The translations under genes and the position numbers were made by a program. 64,000 bases of DNA, from NCBI GenBank assembly GCA_018873245.2, contig JAEMBT020000004.1, positions 9,006,652 to 9,070,651 of the forward strand, in the 5' to 3' direction. Positions 1-11,400 of the stretch are shown piece after piece (the stretch's first letter is position 1; each line of letters begins with the position of its first letter). Source of the stretch: Archegozetes longisetosus. Lineage: Eukaryota; Arthropoda; Arachnida; Sarcoptiformes; Trhypochthoniidae. Below the pieces are notes generated by a model. That model did not search any database, was not told the origin of the DNA, and worked only from the letters and a program-made list of their open reading frames with translations.

Positions 1-994
1 TTAATTTTTCAGTGTTTACGTTTGTTAAATTATATGTTCGCTCTTTAAAGACTTCGCACATTAAAATACTGGAGTTCAATTATTTTGTTTTCTAAAGATA
101 GATGTAACGTTTATTTAAACAAACTTTTGTTTTGTCATATCAACGGTCAATCTATTTTGAACTTTTAGTTCATATAAAAACATTTAATCAGTAAAAGTTC
201 TAAAATAAATGAGGGTTTAATTTATATGGAGTATTGTCTTAAAACTTAGATTTTCCGGTCTATCTTTATCACAACACTGGCTTAACGAATAAAATAATAT
301 TTGTTTAAACGCTTTGATCTATTATACTTGACCTTAACTTCATAATTTACCATTTTGGGTTTTAATAGTTTAAGCTGAGCTTATGATTAGCGTGTTTATA
401 GCGATTTCTAATAAATGATTTACACATTGTTTGAAGCTTTGAAGTAAATATTTTGAAGTGAACTACTTCATAAAACTGATAGATACAGTAATAAAGCAGC
501 TGTATGTATAGCCAGATCAATAAGCATCGCGAATCTTCATCTTCAGTCCTTGTTTATACTTGATAGTTATTTTTCAAGTCTGCTTCTTATAGAATTTGTT
601 GGGCATAAACAAAATATTACAAACGAAATGAAGCGAACTTGTTGTTCGCAACTCTAATGCTTAATAACTAATATTACTGAAGAACTTCACTCATTTCTCA
701 TTAAGTTTATTATTGACAAATTGCTTAGGACAGAAAATCTCTAACAGATAATCGTATTTAGAAACTTTGATTATTTACTTCTAAACTTTCATTTTGAAAA
801 CGAGTGTGGTCGTATTCTTCCGAATTAATTCAATTCAGATTAATTCCTTTGGAATCTTTGTGACTCTATTCAAGATGACATTAGCTGATGAATAAGAAAT
901 TGATTGCAAAATATTAAAATATTCTAATCTAATACAATTATTCTATTATCTATGTATGAAACTTGTTGGTATTCAATACTATTACTATCTACAG
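1..994. other. no exon found; probably sarcoglycan intron
   Basis: AT-rich sequence in which I could not find an exon for the cadherin-like domain of the sarcoglycan. The frame of the first accepted exon is open leftward to about 928, so a longer or different first exon cannot be excluded. Confidence 0.4.
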
Positions 995-3900
995 AAGTTG
1001 CTAAATATGAAGTAGAGGTATGTTTATTTAGTAGAAAGACAGCACAATTATGAACATTTTTCTGAGTCATTATTCTTTCAATAATTAGCTCAAATTCGTT
1101 AATTACAACATCGAAGATATATTCGAGAATAATCGATTAAATGATGTTCTGCAGATATTTAAGGATAAACTATGGAAAGAGAGTAATGATGTTTACATCA
1201 CTAAAGTCGCCTCTCCGCTCGATGTCGGAGGAAGATTACCACTAGATCCACGTGAAAAGGAAGGGTTTGTACCAATTAGTTCAATCTTTTATTTAATTCT
1301 TAGGAAACTTCTTAACAATTTTTCATCGTTGATCAGTTGAGTGACTGCTTTCCTTTTGTTCCCATTTAATGACGTCTTTTCATATATATTTACATTTGAT
1401 CCGAGACAACAAGAATTGATATGCATATGATTTTGATGTATGATTTATTTTTGTAACAAACAGTGTAATCATACGTATTGGCAGTACAGACAATTACACA
1501 AGAGATTTGTTAGATTTGGAAAGAGAAGTTGAGCGCATCAAAAATCGTAATCCATGTCCGCGTAAATATAAAGCAACTTCAGCTGAATACATGTTTCGAA
1601 ATAAAGGCTTGCATAGCGATTGGTGCAGTTTTCAGCTTATTAGGGTAAGTCTTAACATATCTTCAGACTACTCGCAAAGTATAGTTCGATTTTTATTTCT
1701 CTACTCAAGTTCTTTACCTAATATATCAAATTTTGCATTATGTAACGTTTCTTCTCTCAGATAAGCTTGCTAAAGTGCTCTCATTTATTTTTTACAAGTA
1801 GACAAGCACTATCATTTATGGGTCTTTTAGTAGCACAATATTTAAATTAAATTATACAAGTATACGTATCCTATAGTTGAATATTTTCAACATAATACCA
1901 CTGCAAGTGTACAGACTTGAGATTTTTATCTCATGTCAAATTAATACTGTACAGTACAGTATATGCCAAACGATAACTTTTAAGTGACAATTTTAGTTAT
2001 TATGCTAACACATACTTTGAGGACAAAATTAAATTTGATTCACTTAGCGCTAATGGAGCGAAGTGAGAGTAAGACGTCTGTACAGCCTACAAGTAGCCGA
2101 ACGTTGTGAGCCTTGTTATTAAACCTACGCTTAAGATTGCAACTCTCCACTTCAGTAGAGTTATTAATTTGCTCAACGAATAAGTAGCTTAGCTTTACAC
2201 AAAGAAAAGCTCAATTATTTATATAAAAATAAATACATAAAAAGAAAATATTAGATTGCTGCAATTTGTAAAGCCATCAGAAAGATGCAATTTCATTTGG
2301 ATTAAATTTCATCAAAATGAAATTTCCTTTAAATAGACGAAGATAGCACAAAAGCTAACCAATCATTCATATTGGGATTTTTAAAAACAGAGATATCGTC
2401 GAAGACCTCTAAATTAGTGCACGAGTTCTTTGTTTGCCAACAACGATTAGTAAAACCTATAAAATCTCTATTTAATAGTAGTGGTTGTATAGAAGGAGAT
2501 AAGTGAACAAGTTTATTAAAGCTAATTGAATGGCAACTTGCTAGAACTTAGTTGTACAATAGAGTTCTTAAAGTGTAGCAATGGTTTCTAGAAGTATTTG
2601 ATTATAAGAAACTTGTATATATTTAAAGTAGCATTAACAAGGCTTATATCGCATTCATTTTAATATTATCGACTGTTTGCGCAATTTTATTCTAATATAT
2701 ACGTGTAGTATATACTTAGGGATTCAAATATATACAATTAAGAATGAAGAACACTTCCATCCAATTAAGCCAACTTATTCAAAAGGATAAAACTCTTTAT
2801 TTCTTATCTTTTTCTTCGTAGTCACTTTAAGTTCTGAATAAGTAACTATGAATAAACAACTGCGAGAACAAAGTAATTAGTTGCTACAAATTTCTAAAGA
2901 ATTATTGGCGCAAACTGCCAGACACATGTAACAATCTTCTACTGTAGATGGAAAGACCAAACAAGAGTAATAATTGGATAAGATGAGACTGTTTTACTTT
3001 TGCGTGCTTTTCACACGTTTACCTAATTTTTATTTTCTATAAATGCTCGTAAGAATGAACGTCCTGTTTCAAGGTTACCATCTGGATTGGACAAAATTCT
3101 TATTATTTAATCTGAATTAAGTCTAGTCCTTAATCCTAGTTTAGAATGTAATGCGTGCGTAGCATAAGTCAAATTTAGATCTGCAATCTACTGCTTTCGC
3201 ACTAATTTGATGCAATGTCAAAATAAACTAAAATTGATTTGTTATCAAATCAATTTGACAACCTCCATAAGAACTCTCGTTACGTACTCTCGTTTCCATT
3301 AACTCTTAATCAAAGATTAAGATAATCACCTAAAGTATTTTAATGATCACCGAATAAAGGTTAACAACTCTTGGAATTAGATATCTTTGAACCTTTCTGC
3401 TACATGACTACAGATTAATTATTTTAACCCGAAATCACTTGAATTTGATCTGAGTTTTATTCGCCAAAAGAATTCAATTATGGCAAGAATCGTGTTTGAA
3501 ATGGTACTATTTTATTGTTTAATACAGTACAAAATTGCTGTGGTAACTTTTCCAAAATTAAATTCTAATCTTATTCAATGTAAGTGGATGTGGTTTTGCA
3601 GACGTATCAAAATATTATAACGGTTTTTAAGCTGGTCTTAAGCTTTTAGATAGAAATAATGAGGAGCGATTTGTTTGCCTAAACAAAATTGATGAGCCGC
3701 TATAGAACTAATTAGTATAATAATTTATAAGCTTCTGTTCAACATGTTTGAGGCTTTTGGTCGAACCATAGCGTAAAAAGACGTCATTGTTTTATGATCA
3801 TAGCATCGATTTAATCATTGCTTTTGACGATCAACTTATATGAACGATGTTATAATGAATGTTTTGGTCTCCACTCTTTGTTCAAATATTACATTTCTGT

Positions 3901-4722
3901 ATATCATAGCTGTCGGATCAGAATCATCCGCAAAGAACAGAATCGAAGGTTCAAACATCAATCTCTGTCACTTCCAAAGAAAACTTATCCGATGATTACA
4001 TGCCATTACGAGAATCATTCCCAAAACGCGATTATATGATGGACATTATGTTTTGTATTGTGATTCCATTACTGATTGGAACAATGGTTGTCTCGTCGCT
4101 CACTTGCATTTTCTTCTATAATAAAGAAGAATCAGTAAAGGACTGTCACGAGACACCCGTCCAATTACAACAATATAACTCAATACAGCGCGCCAGCTCC
4201 AAACTGAGATCTCTAGCTCAAAATCGCAATTACTCTTCTCCGCAGTCTTCCAATTCGACTCTTCCAAGAACTATACTTAAACCAGTGAGTCCAACATCAA
4301 CTCTGCCCAAAGCTATCGCGGCCTCGCTGTAAGTCATTACTGTATTGATTGAGTTAAATTAGGACAAAGAAAAAAGCTCAACGATTAAAAGAGAGAAAAT
4401 AGTTGCAAAAATTTAGATAAAATTATCAATAGAACAATTGGGACAGAATTATGAATAGATGTGTTATTAGCAGTATTGGTTAATAATGCTTATTACTAGC
4501 AATACTGTTATTCTTAAATTTGTTATGCTAGCTTATAGGTGCAAGTAGAACCAACATTCAGTATTAGTCTAAAAGAGTGTTGAGCTGTTCTTTTCTCCCA
4601 TAACCTATTTTTTCAAATGTTAATTTGTCTCCCATTGATTAATTGATTGGACATAATACAGGCCTGCAAGTAGAACTGGCACTTTAAGGCACGTTCTGAG
4701 TGGTTTATCACCTCTATCTTAA
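995..4722 (+). CDS. Scgalpha: alpha/epsilon-sarcoglycan, 3' exons (5' end outside window)
   Basis: Exons read by splice phase: 995-1017 (23-nt microexon), 1089-1264, 1464-1644, 3910-4328, 4662-4722, giving 285 residues of one open frame. Seen: a juxtamembrane block with the family pattern (SPLDVGGRLPLDP, then KEGV), a Cys-containing segment (NPCPRKY, DWCSFQL), one transmembrane segment (about 4045-4119, FCIVIPLLIGTMVV) and a cytoplasmic tail with the family-like TPVQLQQYNSIQRA and STLPR. Known of the family: sarcoglycans are single-pass glycoproteins of the dystrophin complex in muscle membrane; alpha/epsilon members have an N-terminal cadherin-like domain, which must lie upstream. An in-frame TAA at 4330 sits inside a GTAAGT donor (intron 4329-4661), so the unspliced frame looks finished 19 residues early. 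The first exon is inferred from phase and similarity and is the weakest call; sarcoglycan identity is strong. Confidence 0.85.
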
Positions 4723-4801
4723 TTGAATTTGATTTATAAAACCGTTTCATAATGTAATTTGTTTTAAGAAATGTATTCATTAATAGTTTTTAGTTTGATT
4801 G

Positions 4802-4807
4802 AATAAA
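4802..4807 (+). promoter_or_regulatory. poly(A) signal AATAAA of the sarcoglycan gene
   Basis: A canonical AATAAA lies 80 nt after the TAA at 4720-4722, a suitable distance for 3'-end formation of the upstream gene. Confidence 0.55.
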
Positions 4808-5949
4808 AGACAACTTTAATTAATAGTTACTAATGTCTATGTATTACTACATGTATATTACAGTAGTCTCGACAAGACGAAAAGATAAATGTAAATAAAA
4901 TTCATTATGAATAAAACATTTATCCAATTAGCGATGTCATTTTATCTTAAGCTTTCCTACGCAATAGTAATAAGTTGGAAACACATCTCCAAAGCGACAT
5001 ATAATTTGCATAGATTATTCGCTTTGATTAGGGCTGAAATTTCTAATCTATGAACTTATTTGATTCCATCCTCCCAAATGATTTAAACTTATTAGATGAG
5101 CCTATCTTTCATAGCAACATTAAGAGTTACATAATATCAACGATCATTTCAGTCAAATAACATGTTTATAGAAGATTTTGTGTGTGCATAAGACTTATGA
5201 TTAATAGTTCTTAAGAACTATTTTATTAATGTTAAACTAAAGTACAGTTGTTGTCAAGTGCATCTCTTTTGATTTGATCCTGATGCATGCAGATGATAAT
5301 CAGGGGAAGAATTCAAATTTAATAGTTTAAATAGAAGGAAAAGAGTCATAGTTCAACTACTATCTCAAAGCTTATGAATAAAAATTGACAAATCATTCAT
5401 TAATGGTAAGTGTATATTTATTGAGTCATACAAAAGAGAATTAGAAGTCATCAAATATCAAATCAGAATTGAGTATCCAATTTTTCACAGTTTTAATGTC
5501 AAAATACATATCCTGTGCAATATCTCTTGGCTTGAAACCCGCATGATAAAAGATAGCAATTAATATTCTATCGGTTTCAGCAATTATTGGCATGAATTAA
5601 ATAGATTTCTAATTATTTATCATTTATAACAATAATTTTCAATAACGTATTTATAAGTTTATTAACATATCTCTTGAACTGACTTTGACTCGAAAAGTTA
5701 TGAAATCATTTGTTTTTGGTAAGTATTAGGGCATTGACTATGTGAAAGTATTATAATTGATATTTTAATCTTAATACTTTACAATAAGCAATTAAGTGAA
5801 AAGGAAGCCCTTAAAATTTTGTTCTCCATGCATCAGTCATTGATTGATAAAGGGGGATATACTTGACTATAATTGTAGTATAAAATAAGTAAATAATCTG
5901 CATGAGTGGGATACAGCTAGTTTTCGATGGCAGCTATAGCTTCTTATCA
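4808..5949. other. intergenic, no feature seen
   Basis: AT-rich DNA between the sarcoglycan gene and the first transposon; I see no coding exon or repeat. Confidence 0.5.
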
Positions 5950-5951
5950 TA

Positions 5952-6781
5952 CAGTAATACCTCGCTGTAGTGAACTGCTGGGAAGAGACGACTCGAATTG
6001 GCCACATGATGTTTCACTGTATTAATTGAACAGTAAATTTTGGAAAGAACTATCGCGCTTATTATATCGAGGTCAGGGCTCTCAGTTGAGCGCAAATTTA
6101 TTATTTTGCGTATTTCGATAGGGCTCTATCGATATATTGAATAATACGATACATTAATATAATGATATGATATACACTAGTATTCAAAATTTTTCAAAAG
6201 TTGAATACAGTTTTTAAACTTTTGATCGATACATAATTTTTAATATAAACCGCATCTCTATTGTTTTTTTGTGATACAATGTTGAGCGCAAATTATATAC
6301 GAAAATCATTATACTATATAAAATTTTTATTCGCTTAGAAATCTATGATAAAATTTTATTTCAGAAAGTTAACTCATTCCACAATTTATATGTAAAAAAA
6401 CTTGATTCAAATACAGTATAGTTCAATTAATTGTTATAGAGAGTTTCAAATTCAGTTTCAGATTCTACCTCTAAATTTTCGACATCATTAGAACTATTAG
6501 AATTAGAAATATTGGGGTGCAAAATTTCCGTTGTCATGTTTTGGGGCATTTCTCGTAGAGGATAAAATGAAACACAATTTAAGTTATTTGAATTCAAATA
6601 ACTTTTAATTTTTAAATGAGCATCAAGTGACGCTACACTTAAGCAAACTTATTTTGACAAAATATTTTGCGCAGATTTTGCACGAATTTTGTTCGTACAA
6701 CTATCGAACAACTTTTTGTTCGATAGTACGAAAAGTGCAAGAAACAAGCGAAAACTGAGAGCCCTGATCGAGGTATTACTG
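5952..6781. mobile_element. pogo/Tigger-like MITE split by a hAT-type insertion
   Basis: The ends are perfect 13-bp inverted repeats, CAGTAATACCTCG at 5952-5964 and its complement at 6769-6781, each flanked by TA (5950-5951 and 6782-6783). The similarity continues imperfectly for about 10 more bases. TA duplication and a CAG...ACCTCG terminus are typical of pogo/Tigger-type Tc1-mariner elements. Removing the inner hAT-type element and one copy of its 8-bp duplication leaves about 129 bp, a normal MITE size. No coding capacity of its own. Confidence 0.8.
6074..6766. mobile_element. non-autonomous hAT-type element (693 bp)
   Basis: Terminal inverted repeats CAGGGCTCTCAGTT at 6074-6087 and its complement at 6753-6766 are perfect over 14 bp. 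They are flanked by an exact 8-bp target duplication, ATCGAGGT, at 6066-6073 and 6767-6774. A CAGGG start with an 8-bp duplication is the hAT signature. A short minus-strand frame around 6440-6600 (Asn/Ser-rich, then acidic) could be a transposase remnant but lacks any recognisable hAT motif. The element sits inside the pogo-like MITE, so it is the younger of the two. Confidence 0.88.
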
Positions 6782-7547
6782 TATTAGCTTTTCCTTCTTT
6801 TGACAAGCATGAAAGGTCAATTTGATTGGTCTGAGAGAGGCTGAGATTAAACTTTGAATCTAAAACTATATTACATGATGTAATCATATTTTGACTTGAA
6901 CTTGAGCTTAGCCGCAGTCATGGCCAATAAGCTGAGTTTATTGGCCTACTATTAAATCGATATAAATATCTGACAGTCGTGCTTGTCAGCTAAATTCGGG
7001 ACTCAATTCTATCAGAAAATAGAATCTAAAGTTCCGAATAAGTAAATAACTTTATTGAAATTTCTTCACTCAGTACTAAATATGTGTTGGTTTATGGAGT
7101 AGGCGCACCACTAATCAAAATCAAATTTAATACAACAGCTGATATGTGCATATTTCTGTGATATAATCAAGTTTTTCTTATAGAATTCAATCGAAATGTC
7201 TAGAAATGAGTTACTCAAAAACAAAAACTGCACAGACATCTCTGCACATAGACTCTCATGTGATTAGAGCGTCTGACAATATGTTAAAGCATTATGTACA
7301 GTATTTAGCCACGTGTTTCTTCGAATGTTGTTTCTCATATGAAAAATTAATCTTACGATCTGTCGCATAAATACTTTTAAATTGAAATAGTATTACATCC
7401 ACTAGAGAATCCATAAGTCTGCAAACATTTATATCTAAGATGACATACGTTCAAAATATTGACAAACTCTTCAATTTACTTCATTTTCTTTGCTCGGAAG
7501 ACATCCAACTATCTAAAATTGCAAAACATTTATAGAATTTATAAAGC

Positions 7548-8490
7548 AAGAGAGAAGGTAAAAAATTTCAGGGTTTCTTACAAACAAATGTTTTATTGAA
7601 AACCATCTAAAGGCACAGCTCGATGTCTTCTTCAGAATTTTTTAATTCTTTACAGTTTCTGGAATATGAATTTTTAATTTTTTCTCTTAAAAACTTGAAA
7701 ACTGTACCTTTCAAGAGTGGATTTGCCTCTTCTTTAACTATGATTCAATTGAAATTTCAATGGCAGATCAATATCGATCTAAAGATGTTTTTCTGAGTAT
7801 ATGGACGTGGTCTAAGAGCAAAGACTTAATTTTTGAATAATTTTCGTAATTGAGCAAATGGGATAACTAGGAGCCCACAAACAAGTGATTTTCCAGGAAT
7901 CTATTACTTTACAAAGGGTTTAGAATAACTAATTTAACTGTAAATGTGATTAAATGCAACAGTATTTATCTGCCTAAATCATTGATTAGGGTCTACAGCA
8001 CAAAATGTATTGTTTTTCTTCATTTCAGGGAAAAGCGACCATATTTCTCTCCAAGGCTAAACTTTGAGTAATTTAACCTTCAATTTGATCTCACAAAGCT
8101 TCGGCTAAGTTCTAATTTTGAGAGATAATGATCGATTCTTGAACAGTTATGTTTGATTTTGGGTCCTGGTCACTCTATTTATCCAATTATGAAAATTAAA
8201 TCTTTGCTCTTAGAGCACGTCCATATTTTTAGAAAAATCTCTTCAGATTGATACTGACTTGCCATTAAAATTTCAATTGAATCATAGTGGATGAAGGGGC
8301 AAATCCACTTCTGAAGAGTATGAGTTTTCAAATTTTTGAGAGAAAAAAGTTTAAAAATTCATGTCTCAGAAACTAAAAGGTATAAGAAATTCTGAAAAAG
8401 ACACTAGACTGCATTTTTTTATGCTTTTCAATAAAACATTTTCAGAAATCCAAGATTCCAAAGCATCGGAAAATTGATCTTCTCTCCTGT
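7548..8490. repeat. long imperfect inverted repeat, about 330-bp arms
   Basis: The arm at about 7548-7880 matches the complement of about 8165-8490 with many small differences; blocks such as ATTCAATTGAAATTT and GAGCAAAGA are retained in both. The loop is about 290 bp. No target duplication was found at the imprecise ends. Likely an old foldback element or MITE. Confidence 0.7.
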
Positions 8491-11400
8491 TATGCCAATG
8501 TTCATACAAACTTGAATTGAAAGCACTCTAATGAAATACTTTTGAAAGTTTTAATTACAGTAATATAAATTAATTCAAAGTTTAAATTACTCTTCATAAC
8601 TATCTTAATCGAAACTTAAAGATTATCGAGTGCTATAAAGTGCTATTTGTGACGTTATTTAAACTGGAGATAGGACTTTATACATAGGTGACTACGAAAA
8701 TTTGTAACCTAAATAGATTCTCGTTAATCATTTTTGATGAAATTTGATATTTAGATGGAACTCTTTAGAACAAAAAATCACAAAGTTAGACATGTTCATA
8801 TCTATGGGCTATGGTTTTAGACTTCTGTAAGTGGAACTCATTGAAACACAAAATTCGATTATATAACATGCATTTGCCCGGTAGACATCCATTGAAAAAA
8901 TGTTTTATGCTATTGTAGATAATCCGACACTCTTTTGTAAGTTAAAGTTCATGAAGAAAATTCACTCGTTTCTAAATCTGAAAAAGAGCAAAACCACATT
9001 TCAGAAGGCTGAGGAACTCTAAACACAAATTTTTATTCTTGATTCAATGCCGGCGATTGATTTTTAGAATTTATCGTGCTTGATGGATCAAATTAATTCT
9101 CTTTTGGATTTGACAAGAAACAAAAACTGGTTTATGTGGGGTTCTATGGGAGGTTTCTGACTAGATTATGCTTACCGAGGTATAAAACCATACCCAATAG
9201 ATACGAATGTGTTTGACTTTGTATTTTTTATTCTAAAGAGTTGCTCTATCTAAATACCAAATTTCATCAAAAAATATTGACGGGAATCTACTTTAGCTAA
9301 AAACTTTTGTAGTCACTGACCCGATCAAATACAAGAAGACCTGATATTTTTGTGTTTACATCATTAGCTGAGATATCTGAAAGGCTTCACTTCTATGACT
9401 ATAATCTGTAATCTTCTTCAAAAAATGTCAAATAAATGAACGATTTGTGTCAGTGGTTTGACAAGAATTGTGTTATTTACAAAAATGACATTTTAGCAAT
9501 TTAAACTAACATGAAACAAGATTTCGTAGGGTTTGACGCGTACAGACACAGAACGTAAGTAAAAGCTCAAGATGAAACAGTTAGGTCGTGTCTTATCTCA
9601 AATAGAAAGGCTCAGACTTTTGATTTTAAAGAATCAATTCTAACAAATATGAAGAGCAAACCGATCGTAACGAATGAAATAGTTCTGTTTATTGACAATG
9701 ACTTCAGATGTATTAATCAACTATTGTATCTCATTTGAAAATGGTTTTCAATAATTATTATTGTTATGTTAGTTTTAAAACCAGATATTTATATATGAAG
9801 GTAACTTTTGGTTCTATCATTACAATTATCTCGACCGTCTGTTATACAATTGAAAAATACTTGAAAAATATTCAAAAAAAGTAGATTATTAGTTAATTAT
9901 TTATTCTAATAAACGAAATTTCAAGAGATTATTATACTCTATACCTAGAGACGTGTTCTTCTCTCGAAAAGTAAAGTTTCGAAAGCTCTATTTTAAATCC
10001 TTAGTAAGTAGATTAAACACATTTAATTTTTATGAGTCTATGTTGAAAAATTGCTTTTTGACCTTTATTCAGAAACCAATTGATAGTAACAATAGTTAGA
10101 ACAACTACACTTTGGTCAAAAAATCTAATTTGACTGTTAAAATTACGGAAATTATTTTAATCAAAATTAGGTTTTTAAATTCAAGCAAGTTTGAGAATAT
10201 ATAAAAATTCGGTTGAAATCAGATTTTATAAAGACGAAAGTCTGTAGAGTCAGTTCAAATCGGATAAAAATTTTTAATTTTTTTGAAATATGAATGATCA
10301 TTGATTTAGTATTCAACTAAAAATAGCAAATATTAAACAGCAGAATATGAAATGATTCATGAGACTAAACGTATTTTGAAAACATTATCTCGGAATTAAA
10401 GTAAATACTCTGTATAAATATTGCTTGAAAATTATTCATCAAATCTCTTGGATATTACAGTTTCACGTCATTTAGTTCTAGCTTCAAACTTATATAATTT
10501 CATTTGGTATTCATTGAAGCATTTTAAAAACTGATTTTAGTCGCTTTAACCGAGTCAGTCATCGCTAGATTCTGTGATTTTTATCGATTGAAACCGATGA
10601 ACGGTAACTCGAACAATAGACTATTGCAAATTATCTATGGAAATACTACATGATACTAGAACGAGAATAACATAAAAATACATCCTTATCTTTGCGCTCA
10701 TATTGGTCTTCTTAATTGTACAGTAAGTTGACAGTTTTACAAAAATATGAAATATACTATCTTCAATAGAATTAAATAGCATTGCACAGAATAGCAAAAT
10801 GCTTTACAGGCAAGTATACATTTTCAACAATGTTGACTATATCTCTTCAATCAGCTGCATGTTTTAACTTTATGAAGAATAAAATTATTCAGAATCACTT
10901 ATGCAGAAACTCAATTATTTTCAAAAATAAACCTAATTATTTATCGTTTTGGTTAACAAACTTTAATGAATAGAAAAGCATTAATAAACGTAAGGTACTT
11001 AGGGTTTCATAATATATAAAAGTTATCTAATCCGTTAGTCAAATTAGGCCCACTCGAATTTGATGATTTGTTATGAGACTGAAAACAAGAAACTACGTTT
11101 TACTCAAGAGATTGAACTCTATTTTTATATTTGACTAACTTTTATCAAACCTTTACTTTACTTATATTTGAGAATATAAAATCTAGTTTAATTCATGACT
11201 AGAAAATTTGGATCTTATTTCTGTGAATTTTTTTCGAGCAGAGTTTTGAAAACTTCATTTTTCAGAAGATCAAGTTTAAAAACCTGGAAGTGTAGCCTTA
11301 TATTCACACTTGAGTACTAGTATAATCATTCGGTTTTCGTCGGACTATGAGTTTTTCGGTTTTTGTTTAAAAAGATAGCTTCAAACTAGAATAATAGTAA

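Noticed and set aside
3818..4039. 73-codon plus-strand frame
   Set aside because: Different frame over the sarcoglycan exon starting at 3910; the other frame carries the conserved tail and TM segment.
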